Shown here: positions 32,557 through 44,237 of the stretch, piece after piece
How positions within the stretch are numbered: the stretch's first letter is position 1
Layout: each line of letters opens with the position of its first letter
From: Piliocolobus tephrosceles
Lineage: Eukaryota > Chordata > Mammalia > Primates > Cercopithecidae
Assembly: GCF_002776525.5 (NCBI RefSeq)
Contig: NC_045436.1
Span: forward strand, 164,996,756 to 165,060,755
DNA: 64,000 bases
Direction of reading: 5' to 3'
Position numbers and translations under genes: made by a program
Notes under the pieces: generated by a model
Seen by the model: the letters and a program-made list of their open reading frames with translations, nothing else
Databases searched by the model: none
Told to the model about the DNA's origin: nothing

Positions 32557-33185
32557 TGAATTTGTTTTCTATTGCTGCATAGCAAATTATCACCAACTTA
32601 GGGGCTAAAAAACACTGATTTACTGGCTAACGATTGTGTAGGTCAAGTCTAGCATACCATCGCTGTGTTCTCTTCCAAAGGAACTTGCAAAACCAAAATC
32701 CAGGTATAGGCAAAGCTGAGTTCTTTTCTGGAGACTTTGGAGGAAAATCCACATCTAAGATCATTCCTCCTGGCAAATTTCAGTTTCTTGTGGCTATATT
32801 ACTGAGTTTCCTAATTCCCTGCCGATCCACAGCCAGGGGCTGCTCATAGTTCCTGGAGTACTGCACACATTCCTTGCTCTCTAACCCCTCTACCTTTAAG
32901 CCAACAAGAGTGATGCAAATTCTTTTCCTGCTTTCTGTTTCTGGCTTCCTTTTCTTCAATCAGCCAGATAAAATGCTCTACTTTTAAAGGCCTCATATGA
33001 TTAAGTCACACCCACCTAGATAAATTCTCTGTCTTAAGGTCAGCTGTATACTGTACTTAGCATTACTTAATCGCAGAGTAAAATCCATTAAATTTACATT
33101 CCCAGAGATTATGCAGGACATACACACCAGGAGGTGTGTATCTTGTAAGTTGTGGAAGCTACCCTAGGATTCTTTTCCTACCATA
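32557..33185 (-). mobile_element. MLT1-type LTR (old subfamily)
   Basis: Antisense: 'gttttctattgctgcatagcaaattatcacc', 'ttaagtcacacccacctagataa', 'cttaaggtcagctgtatac', 'cacaccaggaggtgtgtatcttg'. The order matches old MLT1 LTRs. The 71-codon frame inside is incidental. Confidence 0.7.
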
Positions 33186-34205
33186 CCATGGAAGACTGTT
33201 GCAGTAGACTCAAGGGTGTACTATTACATTATTCACTCTGAAGTCACAGTTGGATATTCTCAGGCATGCTTGATTATTGTGTTGAAAGACTCTAGGGTTC
33301 AAAACCAACGTATCATTTTTGTTTAATTTTGTGATTTTAAAATACATTTTCTGACCTTATATCTGTGTACTTCTGAAATAGCTTCTACAGCAGATAGAAA
33401 AATCCTATTACCTCCCTCCACTAAATGAGTCAAATATAAATGTAGACAAAAACAGAAAATATCCCCTTAGAAAAGTTTGGTGACATTTGAGCCCTTTCCA
33501 GCTTGTAGCTCTGAAATTGAATTTTTATATTCATTGTAAAGGTTGGTGAAGGGAAATATTATTACACAACGCAGAGTCAGTGAGGGCCGGAGGGCCCGTT
33601 TTCATATCTTCTAGATTAGAGCAATAGAGGTCATCTCATAACTTACTCAAGAGAAAATGGAAAATAACTGTTGTTTATTTTAGAATTTTGATCTGCACTG
33701 AGTGCTGTGTTTTTAAACACAGATATTATTATAATAGCTAATTATTGAAAAAGTTTGGTATTCAAGTAACAAACCTAAGATGGAATCTGTATTTTTCCAT
33801 CTATTACTATTCATTGTACCTATTTTATGCATTTTATGTGCATTTCAAATAATTTTTACTTGGGGTCCTAAACATTTGGAGGTTTTATTTCTTAGCTATT
33901 TCCATCTTTCTTGTTTACTCTGCAAATTAGAGTCTTCAACACAAAAGTGATTCTTTTAGGCCATGGAAGTAGTTAAAAAAAAAAAAAAAAGCAATAAAAA
34001 TGCTTTGTCTGCTTTTAAAGGCAAGTATAGATAAATGAGCTTTCCAGAGTGTTATTATTAAATAAGGTGAAGAATTAGGCAAAGTCAGCCTCCTATGTGG
34101 TCCCTGAGCACCCAGTGTTCTGTCCAACGAGCCAACACATTACACATACTACTTCATTTAATCATCCAGCATTCTTGTGAAGTAGTATTACCCAAACTGT
34201 GGTTA
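33186..34205. other. Low-repeat sequence
   Basis: No repeat or gene recognised. A poly-A run lies at 33975-33990. Confidence 0.45.
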
Positions 34206-34303
34206 GAAACCAGTTCTGTGATCACACCACTGCACCCAAGCCCAGGCAACAGAGTGAGACCCTGTCTCAAAAAACCAACAAGCAAACAAAAAACAAAAAA
34301 GCA
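34206..34303 (+). mobile_element. Alu 3'-end fragment
   Basis: 'ctgtgatcacaccactgcaccc', 'caggcaacagagtgagaccctgtctc', then an A-rich tail. Only the last part of the right monomer is present. Confidence 0.88.
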
Positions 34304-34604
34304 GTTTTAGCCCCTTCCAACTGGGTGGCATTAGACAAGTGATTGGCCACTCCAAGATTCAGAATGTTTGAGAGTCAGAGTAAATATTAACTTAATAGAT
34401 ATATACTAAGTTAGATTTCAACTAAAAAGATATGTTTTTAACAGTAAGCTGGTAAATTTTATCTGTCTTTAAGATCAAAGAAGAAAACATCTGACACATT
34501 TTCCTAGTCTTTATTTTAAGCTTTCTGCATGTATGCACTCATTGAATTCTGAGAACTCAATGATGTAGGTGGTATTATTATATCGATAATGTATATTTTA
34601 ATAA
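34304..34604. other. Unassigned sequence
   Basis: AT-rich. Possible MIR traces near 34540-34580 ('gagaactcaatgatgtaggtggtattatta'). Confidence 0.45.
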
Positions 34605-34946
34605 TGTTTCATGTGTCCGTGTGAAGAGATCGCCAAACAGGCTTTGTGTGAACAACGTGGCTGTTTATTTCACCTGGGTGCAGGTGGGCTGAGTCCGAAA
34701 AAGGAGTCAGCAAAGGGTGGTGGCATTATCATTGGTTCCTATAGGTTTTGGGATAGATGGTGGATCTCACAAAGTACATTCTCAAGGGTGGGGGAAATTA
34801 TAAAGAACATTGATCAGTTAGGGTGGGGCAGAAACAAATCACAATGGTGGAATGTCATCAGTTAAGCTATGGATGTTCAGTTGCTTCAGGCCATCTGGAG
34901 GTATACTGGGGATATGATGGTTTAGCTTGGGCTCAGAGGCCTGACA
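34605..34946 (-). mobile_element. Solo LTR7 (HERV-H) with 5-bp target duplication
   Basis: Read on the minus strand it begins TGTCAGGCCTCTGAGCCCAA and ends ...CGGACACATGAAACA. It contains 'ACATTCCACCATTGTGATTTG', 'CCCTAACTGATCAATG' and 'CCTGCACCCAGGTGAAATAAA' with the AATAAA signal, then 'CACACAAAGCCTGTTTGG'. This is the HERV-H LTR7 layout. AATAA occurs directly on both sides (34600-34604; 34947-34951). At 342 bp it is shorter than typical LTR7, so a U3 deletion is likely. No internal viral region remains. Confidence 0.93.
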
Positions 34947-34951
34947 AATAA

Positions 34952-36009
34952 TGCTTGTGTGTGAGGGTGTATCAATTGTAATTGATGCGTGTATGTGCAT
35001 TTACAGTGTCATTATTTATGGGTAAGATGTTAAAGACTGATACAATTTCTTCTGTAATGTTGAGCCCTGTGTCCACTGTGAATCATCTTATGAAAAATAA
35101 AAAGAACTTCAACAGTGGAAATACTAAACTCTGAAAAGTTAGTAAGATATATTGGACACTTGCAGTGGATAAGCACTGTGACAATTGATTTGTTAATGCT
35201 ATGTCATTAACTTTTATAATAATGGCATTGTTTTAATTTCCTAAAAAAATCTAGAGTTACAGAGCAGGCTGTTTTAAAGATGGTGGGCAACAATGTACCA
35301 ATTAGCAGATATTGTGAAATTGGCACACTGGGTTGAGAGCACCCAGAAGCTAGAATCAAGATGAAATCTTGCAGACAATTCAGATTTAGGAAATTAGATA
35401 TGCTGGCTTGAGTCATTGGGTCAAGAATACTAATGCTATGATTCAGAGAAAGACTACATTACTGAAAATAATGATAAGAAATCAGCAAACAAATTAGCAT
35501 GAAAACTAGGTCATAGTTACTGATATTAAGAAAAGCAACTTGAGAGTTGCTACATTATTTAGTGCTATAGACTTCGGATGTATTTTAATACATTTGTAGC
35601 CACTTGATTTTCACAGCCACAATAGGAGTAGCTGCTGATGCACCATTTCACAGAAGTACAATAAAGTCATCTGCCCAGGATCACATACCTAATAAGATCT
35701 TGCTTCTGTTCTATCTTCCCATAAACAGGATGCCTCTTCTTTATAATTTAACAGCTGATCACCAAAAGAATTCAGAGTCCCACTTTCTCCTCAGCATGTG
35801 TACATTATCTGTTATGGTATAAATGGTTTTTTTTTTTTTNNNNNNNNNNTTTAAAGAGCATTTCAAAGAAATGAAACTCAGATGTCCCACTTAAAGAATG
35901 TGCAGATCAGTGTTGTGTGGTTAGATCGTGTAAAGACTGCTCTGAATGCCCTCAGCCACACTTTTCCACCTTATACGCCTATGCAAAATGAATACAGGTG
36001 CAGCTTAAA
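34952..36009. other. Low-repeat sequence with a short assembly gap
   Basis: Mostly unassigned. Weak MIR similarity near 35590-35690 ('caccatttcacagaag...ctgcccaggatcacatac'). Ten N at 35840-35849 follow a 15-nt poly-T run. A (TG)-rich patch lies near 34960. Confidence 0.5.
35840..35849. other. Assembly gap (10 N) in a poly-T run
   Basis: N run directly after about 15 T, with further T after it. This is probably a homopolymer of unresolved length rather than missing unique sequence. Confidence 0.95.
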
Positions 36010-36298
36010 CAATTTTTTTGTTAGGCAAATATCACATAACCCACACTGAGATCAAGAAATATAACTTCACGAGAATCCAGATGTTATTCTCAATGATAAA
36101 TCTTTCCATCCGTCTTAGACTTCAGTATCCTAACTTTCAAGGTGATGCCTCCTTTGCTTTGATTTACAGTTCAATATCCAAAGTATACATCCATGAACAA
36201 TATAGTTTACTATTGCCTGTGTTTATTTTTATATAAATGGAATTATAGAATACATAATGTTATTAAGTTTATTGAGGTATAATTAACATATGGTAAGC

Positions 36299-37186
36299 CA
36301 GGGGTCCCCAATTCCTGGGCCAACACTGACTGATACTGGTCTATGGCCTGTTAGGAACCAAGCCACCCAGCAGAAGGTGAGTGACCAGCAAACAAACGAA
36401 GCTTTGGCTGTATTTATAGCCACTTCCAATTGTTCACATTACTGCCTGAGTTCCGACTCCTGTCAAATCAGCAGCAGCATTAGATTCTCATAGGAGCGTG
36501 AACCCTATCATGAACTGTTCATGTGAGGTGTATTAGTCCATTTTCACATTGCTGATAAAGACATACCTGAGACTGGGAAGAAAAAGAGGTTTAATGGGCT
36601 CACAGTTCCACATGGCTGGGGAGGCCTCACAATCATGGCAGAAGGCAAGGAGGAGCATGTCACATCTTACATGGATGGCAACCAGCAGAGTTTGTGCAGG
36701 GGAACTCTACTTTTTAAAACAATCAGATCTCATGAGACTTATTCACTATTGTGAGAACAACATGAGAAAGATTCACTCCCATGACTCAATTACCTCCCAC
36801 TGAGTCCCTCCCATGACACATGGGAATTGTGGGAGTTACAGTTCAAGATGAGATTTGGGTGGGGACACAGCCAAACCATATCATGAGGGATCTAAGTTGT
36901 GTACCTCTTATGAGAATCTAATGCCTGATGATCTGTCACTATCTCCCATCACCCTCAGATGGGATCATCTAGTAGCCAGAAAACAAGCTCAGGTCTTCCA
37001 CTGATTCTACATTATGGTGAGTTGTATAATTATTTCATTACATATTACAATGTAATAATAAGAGAAATCAAGTACACAATAAATGTAATGTGGTTGAATC
37101 ATCCCAAAAGCATGCCACACCCCATCCGTGGAAAAGGTGTCTTCCACCGAACTGGTCCCTGGTGCCACAAAGGTTAAGGACTGCTG
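36299..37186. mobile_element. hAT-type DNA transposon (non-autonomous)
   Basis: Left end 'caggggtccccaattcctggg', right end 'ctggtgccacaaaggttaaggactgctg'; outer 9 bp CAGGGGTCC versus GGACTGCTG inverted. Internal 'gcattagattctcataggagcg' and 'tatgagaatctaatgcctgatgatctg' form an internal inverted pair. Flanks TGGTAAGC and CAGTAAAC (5 of 8 match) fit a decayed 8-bp hAT duplication. A THE1 LTR sits in its middle. Confidence 0.78.
36529..36883 (-). mobile_element. Solo THE1 LTR with perfect TGAGG duplication
   Basis: Antisense MaLR LTR starting 'tgtattagtccattttcac' and ending 'acacagccaaaccatatca'. TGAGG lies directly on both sides (36524-36528 and 36884-36888). About 355 bp, full LTR length. 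Inserted within the hAT element. Confidence 0.95.
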
Positions 37187-38340
37187 CAGTAAACCACACA
37201 TCTTTAAAGTGTACACCTTGAAAGTTTTGACATACGAATATACCCATTCATGAAATCATCAATACAATCAAAATAATAAAACATCCATCACTCTTAAAAA
37301 TTCCCTTGTGTTTCCAATCTTTCCCTAGTTCCCTTCCTTTTCAATCCCATTTGCAACCATCGATCTACATTGTCTCAGCATGACTAATTTGCAGTTTCCA
37401 AAATTTTATAAAACAAGAATCTGAATGTTTCAGTTAGTCTTAATCCTTTGAGATTCATTCACGTTGTTTTATGTATCACTGTTGTTCATTTATTTGTGTT
37501 GCTGAGCACCATTCCATTATAGGTATATACAACAATTTGTTTATCCATTCACCTGTAAATGGACATTTAGGATGATTCCAGTTTAAAGATATTACAAATA
37601 AGGCTGCTGTTAACATTCATGTACAGGTTTTTGTATGAATACATGCTATCTTTTCCCTTGGATACATGTATATGTTTTCAATGTCTAAATCACAGGGTTG
37701 GTATATTTTTTAACTTTTTAAGATATTGCCAAACTATTCCATGAGATACTTCTACTAGTTTTTCTTTTCATTAGATGTACGTGAAATTTTTAGTTTATAT
37801 ACATCCTCACCAACATTTGGGTTATTTCATTCAAGTTGGTGGATAGTACTGCTCAAGAGTCCTATAACCCACTGAATTTATTTCTAAATTTCTATCAAAC
37901 ATTGTGATAAGGAAGTTGAAATTTCTGACTCTATTCTCTTTGTAATTTTATCATATTTGCTTCATATATGTTGAAACTATATTATTAGATCTATAAATAT
38001 TTAAGATTGTTCTGTGCTCTTAATGAATTTATAAAGAAATATCTTCATTTTGGACAATATTTTTGCTTTGTAATCTGTTTTGTCTAATATTAGCTACTTC
38101 AACTTTATTTTGACGAATGCAGAGTGGTTTAATGTTTTCAGCCTTTAAACATATTTTTATCACTATATTTAAAGTAGGTTGGTAGCATATAATTAGGTCT
38201 TGCTTTTTATCAATCTGACAATCATTGCCTTTTATTTGTGGCATTTATGCCATTGGCATATGAGATGATTATTGATATGGTTGGGTTTACAATATGTTGA
38301 GTTGCTATTTGTTTTTGTTGTTGTTGTTTGTTTTGGGTTT

Positions 38341-38640
38341 CGTTTTGTTTTGTTTTGTTTTTGTTTTTTTGAGATAGAGTCTTGTTCTGTCACCCAGGCT
38401 GGAGTGCGATCTCGGCTCACTGCAACCTCTGCCCCCGGGTTCAAGCAATTCTCCTGCCTCAGCCTCCCAAGTAGCTGGGATTACAAGTGCCCTCTACCAC
38501 ACCCAGCTAGTTTTTGTATTAGGAGAAACAGGGTTTTACCATGTTGGCTAGGCTGGTCTCAAACTCCTGACCTCAGATGATCCGCCTGCCTCAGCTTCTC
38601 AAAGTGCTGGGATTATAGGCATGAGCCATAGTGCCCAGCC
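38341..38640 (-). mobile_element. AluS SINE
   Basis: Antisense Alu with a (TTTTG)n tail (about 38310-38368), 'gagatagagtcttgttctgtcacccagg', 'agtagctgggattacaagtgcc', 'gtgctgggattataggcatgagcc'. A small deletion follows 'gtttttgtatt'. The frame 38272-38580 is Alu-derived. Confidence 0.94.
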
Positions 38641-38661
38641 TCTATCTTGATTTTTATTAGT

Positions 38662-39060
38662 TGTATTTGTCAGCCTTCCCCAGAGAAACAATCAGTAACA
38701 TGTGTATAGATGTATATATAGAAGTTTATTTTAAGGAACTGATTTATGTGACTGTGGAGGTTAGTAGGTCCAATACGGGCAGGGTAGGCTGGTGGGGTGG
38801 AGACCCACGTAATAGTTGTGGTTCACATCCAAAGACAGTTTATGGCAGAATTTCTTCTCTCTCAGGAGAGGTCAATCTGTTTCTTAAGGCTTTCAATTGA
38901 TTGGATGAACTCTCATATTATGGAAGGCAATCTACTTTACTCAAAGATTTAGATGTTAATCCCATTCAAGTATACCTTTAGCGAACAGCTAGAATAGAGT
39001 ATGACCAAATATCTGGATATTATGTTCCAGCCAAGTTGACATATAAACTTAAGCATCACA
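38662..39060 (-). mobile_element. MLT1D-type LTR (ERVL-MaLR)
   Basis: Antisense: 'tgtatttgtcagccttccccagagaaac', 'ttttaaggaactgatttatgtgactgtgg', 'tcaattgattggatgaactc', 'aaatatctggatattatgttcc', 'ccaagttgacatataaac'. Flanks TTAGT and TTAAT (4 of 5) fit a decayed 5-bp duplication. Confidence 0.85.
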
Positions 39061-39660
39061 TTAATTATAAAGTTTGTTTTATTTTAGTGGTTGCTTTGGG
39101 GTTTATAGCAAACATCTTTAACTTTTCCCAGTCTGTCATTAAATGATATATTTCTTCATGTGCAATAAAAATATCTTACAACAGTAAACTTCCACTTCTT
39201 TGTTCCTGGTTTCTGTGTGATTGGTCTCATACATTTTATGTTTATATATGATGGAAACTCAAATCATCATTATTTTTGCTTTAAATAATTGGTTATCTCC
39301 CAAGAATATTTAGATAATAAAGACAAATATTTTATTTACTCATGTATTTACCACTTTCATTGCTCTTCGTTCTCTGTGTAGAACTAGGCTTCTACTGACA
39401 TCAGTTTTCTGCTGCTTGAATGACTTTCTTCAACATTTCTAGTAGTAAGTTATGTCTTTCAGCTGTTGACATCTAAAAAATGTCTATTTTGTCTTTGATT
39501 TTGAAATATATTTTTACTAGATAAGTAATTTTAGTTTGATATTCTTATTCTTTCAGTATTTGGAAAGATTTTGTTCTATTGTCTTCTAACCTGCATTATT
39601 TGTGATGAAAAAATCTACTGTCATCTTTTTAGTGTGCCTTCTGTATATAACATGTCTTTA

Positions 39661-40024
39661 CATCTGGCCCCAGAACATACTTTATTTTAGAATATTTTAG
39701 AAACAGAAGATTGGGGATGAGCAATAGATTTATTTTCAGCCTAGTAAGTTCTGGTCCCTCCTTATTCTCTCTGAATTCTACTTGCAAAATAAGCCATCTT
39801 TCTTTGGCTAATCTCTCTCTCTCTCTTTTCTTCCTTTATCTTAGGCAACTAAAATAATCCAAATGGCACTTGGAAAATTCTGCCTACAGACCAACTTGTC
39901 AAGGTCTGTAGGTTCATTTGACATGTTGTCTATTCTCCAAGTTACTGCAAGTGACCATTTTCTCCTTTTACAATCAGCTAAAGCAGTTTTCTTATGGCTT
40001 TGTCAACTTCTGTTGAATAAGTTA
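39661..40024. other. Unassigned sequence
   Basis: No clear repeat. A (TC)n patch lies near 39811-39827. It sits between the L1M and the Tigger remnant. Confidence 0.45.
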
Positions 40025-40771
40025 TTGCCCTGAAGGCCTTCCAGTGGGACAAGACATGGAAGTGGAAGACAGTGATAATGGTGATCCTGATTCTGTGTAG
40101 GCCTAGGCCAGTTAGGGCGTTTATGTTATAGTTTTTAACAAAAAAAGTTTAAAAAGAAAAAAAAAAATTAAAAATTAAAAAAGCTTATAAAATGAGGAAA
40201 GAAAAAATATTTTTGTACAACTGTACAATGTGTTTTAAGCTGTGTTATTACAAAAGAGTTTAAATGCTTTTAAAAATTAAAATGTTTGTAAAGTTTGAAA
40301 ATTTACAGTAACCTAAGATTAATTTATTATTGAAGATATATATTTTAAAAAATAAATTTAGAGTAGCCTACTTATAAAGTCTACAGTAGTGTACAGCAAT
40401 GTCCTAGGCCTTCACATTGACTCACTGTTCGTTCATTGATTCACCCAGAACAATTCCCATTCATGGTAAGTGCAAGGGTACCATTTTTTATTGTTTATAT
40501 CACATTTTTATTGTACTTTTCCTATGTTTAGATATGTATAAATATACAAATACCATTTTGTGACAACTACCTACAGTATTCAGTTACAGTCACATGTGGT
40601 ACAAGTTTGTAGTCTAAAAGCAACAGGCTATACCATATAGCCTAGGTGTGTAGTAGGGTGTACTATCTAGGTTTGTGTAAGTATACTTTCTGATATTTGC
40701 ACAAAATGGAAGTCACCTAATGACCTATTTCTCAGAAAGTATCTCCATCATTAGGTGACATATAACTGTAT
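40025..40771 (+). mobile_element. Tigger-type DNA transposon, 3' end
   Basis: 'gccctgaaggccttccagtgggacaag' is the end of a pogo-like transposase frame. It is followed by the A/T-rich tail, 'agtctacagtagtgtacagcaatgtcctagg', 'ataccatatagcctaggtgtgtagtag' and the terminal repeat 'catcattaggtgacatataactg' next to a TA. The 5' part is absent. The family is Tigger3/Golem-like as recalled. Confidence 0.82.
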
Positions 40772-40829
40772 TTTAAGTTTTGTTACAATACCACCCCGTT
40801 TCTAGATACCAATTTCTACATCGTTAGCT

Positions 40830-41240
40830 TTTGCTGTGTGACAAACCCTTCCCGTATATAGGAACTAAATATAGCAAACATTTATTTAGCTCATGATTTA
40901 CAGTTCTGCTTTTGATGACTCAGCTAATATCTGAGCTACATCACCTGGAGCCTGGATGATCTAGGATGATGTCTCATAAATACTTAATAGTTGACAGGTC
41001 AGCAGCCAGGAAAACTAACCTGTGCTTTTTCATATGGGGGTGGTAAGATGGTGTCCTGGGAGCAGCAAAAGAGGGTAAGCCTCAATGAACTACTGCTTTC
41101 GAGGCCTTTGATTGCAGCAATTTTGTGACTGGTCAAAGACAGGCACATGGCCACCCCCAGCGTAGATATGGAAGTGGACTGCCCAAGGGCATAGATTCAG
41201 GAAGGAGAGACATTTGTAGCTATTTTTGCAATCTAATACT
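40830..41240 (-). mobile_element. MLT1-like LTR fragment
   Basis: Antisense: 'tttatttagctcatgatttacag', 'ggatgatctaggatgatgtctc', 'ggtcaaagacaggcacatgg', 'gggcatagattcaggaagg', 'tgtagctatttttgcaatct'. This matches an old MaLR-type LTR. It is the same group as the fragment at 1140-1376. Confidence 0.62.
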
Positions 41241-43714
41241 AATAACTAATGGCTAGTGTTATTTTCAAGTCAAAAAGCTGTTTTTCTATATTTTTAGGAA
41301 GTTGTATTGTTTTGGCTTTACCTGGAAAATCTTTCTTTTTCGTCTGGGAAGCTGTTCATTTTCTTTGTTTTTCTTTTATTTGTTATCTGAGACAAATTTT
41401 TAAATACATGAATTCTGGATCTCTTCGAGATCTCTTAGAGGATAAAAATGGCCCAAAACTTTAAAAATATTAGTGATATTTACTGAAAATGTGATTCCTA
41501 AGCTAGTGTGGTAGGGTTTTAGCAAAAGACTTTTTAACATGAAGAAATAAACCTTATGGAAAGCTCCTTTTCTTTTTTCTTTCTTTCTACTCTGGGTAGT
41601 AGAATTACAACTGCTATAGACAGACAGGACCTGTCCACCTAGTCCAGGTAGAAACTATAGTAACACATAGGAGTTTTTTTGTTTGATTTATTTCTTTACT
41701 TGAGAATTTAATGTGGAAATGAATGGATTCTTTGAGAATGGCTGAAAGCACTCTATGGAAGGAGGCCTTCCACACCTTTTATTCATGAGCTGAAGCCTTG
41801 GTAGAGGCAAAATATTTCACCCAATAATCAATACCTCCTTCCTCCTCACTGTGATACTCTTAATTTAAATCCTTAGACGTCTTTTCTTTTGTGTGGCTGA
41901 GAAGGTGTACTTTTCCATTTTTGTTTGCTCTGAATTCATCAACTGCATACTGAATTCTTTGGGTATGTTTTTCTCCTCCTCTTAACAATTACACTAGGCT
42001 ATTTTTGTTTTGTTTTGTTTTTTAAGCCACAGCCTTATTTTCATTTACTTAAGATTTATAGGTTTTGTTTATGCACTCCAAGTTCTTTGAGAGCATGGAC
42101 TATTTATAACCATTTATTATTTTTGATTCTTTGCTTTCCTTCAGTAACCTCTATGAAATGCTAAATTCCTACATGTTTGCTGTGCTGAGATTGGATTTTC
42201 TATTTTCTCTGAGCTAACTCTTCCTCAGAGGACCTGAGCCCTGTGTGTTCTCTGCTCATCTTCGGCCATGCACTCCAAAGACAGGCTGGGCTACAGTCAG
42301 CTACTTGTGGTAGAGAGAGTTGTTTGCAGACTGGGATCCAAAATGTACTTCATTAAATAGAAAAATAGCAATTGTCATATGTCTTGGATAGTATTTTTAA
42401 ATATTTATTCTAATGCACTTCAGGGTTTTACTTTTAACATAACCTTTTCATTGTCATGTAGATTATATCTTTATGTATTTATTTGAACATCTGTTCCTTG
42501 GTCTCTCGTAGTTTACAGTTCCTAATTCATTTAAAATACTTGCTAGACTACTATTTGTTAGGCATATACTAAATGCAGGAATAATGTAGTGAACATAATA
42601 TGCAAAAAAATTCCTTTCCCCGCAGTTTACCATCTAGTGAGCAGTACATACAAGTAAATGAACTATCACAATACCAGGTGAAAGGTGTTCAGGAAAGAAT
42701 AAAATAGGGTGGAAGGAAGTGTGTAGTAAAATCCCTATAAATAAGGGAGAAAAAGAACTATCACTTTACGGAATAGTCCACTGATTACATAAGATATGAT
42801 CAGATATTAAAAACCTTCCTAAGTAAGAAAATGTAACTGGACACTCAGTTGTAAAGAAGACATGGTTGCTTTAAAAAGAAAAATAATCACGAGTAAGAAT
42901 TTCCATTAAAAATAAATTATGCTGGAAATAAAAGCAAATGATTTTTAATAATCTGATCATGGGAAATTTAAAGGTGAATTATGGCTAACATTGATCTCAC
43001 TAGTAATGATTTAAATGTTCAAAAATCAGTAAAATGTATTTTAAATTGTGAACAATGGTTATTGATTGAATAAGAATTAGAATTTGAGGAGCAGATTAAT
43101 CATTACAAAAGTCTTATACTAAAAGTTAATGCACTTAAAAATGTGCATATACATAGAGATACAAACTTATTTAGATTCATTCCAAAAAGGTTGTTCATTG
43201 AGCACTTTTTAATAGTGCCAAAAATAAAATCAATATGAGAAGAGGAAGAGAAACAAACCTCTAAAAACAAAATTAATTGCAGGCAGAAAAGAAAATCTTT
43301 AAAGAGCATCAGAAATATAATACAGTATTTAATACTCTTATAGCATTCTCAAACAGCAACTCCAAAGTGCTCAAATAAACTATTTTCATCTGAATAAAAC
43401 CATCTAAAAAATAAATTGCGGTGGTAGCAAATTGATTGAGAGATGTAGACATGTGAGAGGGAATTTATAGATGCAAATGCCCTTTTTATGAGACATGAGA
43501 ACTGCTTTTTGAGATATAAAAGGTGGGAAAGGACAGATATTACAGTGTGACCATTTCTAGTTCTGTGTATCTACATTGTCTGTCTATGCATCATCTCAGA
43601 AGGGCCCCTCTGTCAGTTGCACAATAAGTAGGTCTCTAGACCAAGACTGCCCACATTGAGTTTCTAAGCAGTATGTCATTTATTACTAAGAATAGTCGCC
43701 TCAAAAACAACGTA
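41241..43714. other. Low-repeat AT-rich sequence, no gene recognised
   Basis: A segment near 42545-42730 ('ttaggcatatactaaatgcagg...agtttaccatctagtgagcag') resembles an ancient LINE-derived repeat. Open frames of 71 and 68 codons (41249-41464 +, 43103-43309 -) show no domain. Confidence 0.5.
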
Positions 43715-43900
43715 CATGGATAGAGCACCTTACAGCTTACAAAATATTTACACTGCTTTCCAGTCACCCTGTCTGGCAGATGGGAGATACTTTATTGGGC
43801 CCATCTTATGTTGACAAAACAGACGCTATGATGGCAAGGGAGTTGTTCAAGGCTATATTGTCGATAATAGAAAGATAAAGAACTGTATCCTACCGCAATT
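43715..43900 (+). mobile_element. MIR SINE (diverged)
   Basis: 'agcaccttacagcttacaaaat', 'ttattgggcccatcttatgttgacaaaacagacgctatgatgg', 'gttgttcaaggctat' follow the MIR core with many changes. Confidence 0.6.
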
Positions 43901-44237
43901 GCTAGTCTAATACTGTTTTCTCTTTAACAAATGGTACCTTTTGTCTCAACCCATCTACTATATTCCCAAAGTCTAAAATAAACACTTGCAAGAAATTGGT
44001 AGTGGCCATATGTATTATAAAGCACAGTGTACATTCTAAATGAGCAAGAAATGGTCTTTTTTATTTTTGCAACTTTCATAAGGTAACAGGATAGAAATTA
44101 CTCAGGAAAGTTTGCTGATGGTTGTGGTGATTATCTTTTTTTTTTAAATAAAGTTCCCATGTATTGCTAACTACAACACTAACTATACTCATTATAGAAA
44201 TATGGAAAAATATAGAACACTATAGTAAAGAAAATTT

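Larger units (their letters stand above)
36010..39660 (-). mobile_element. Old L1 (L1M), antisense, broken by four insertions
   Basis: L1 pieces at 36010-36298, 37187-38340, 38641-38661 and 39061-39660. Landmarks: 'gatcaagaaatataacttcacgagaat' (3' UTR), 'tttatataaatggaattatagaatac', 'tttatccattcacctgtaaatggacattt', 'aggtcttgctttttatcaatctgac', 'attgatatggttgggttta', 'tgtcttctaacctgc'. Insertions are a hAT element holding a THE1 LTR, an Alu and an MLT1D LTR. Inactive. Confidence 0.82.
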
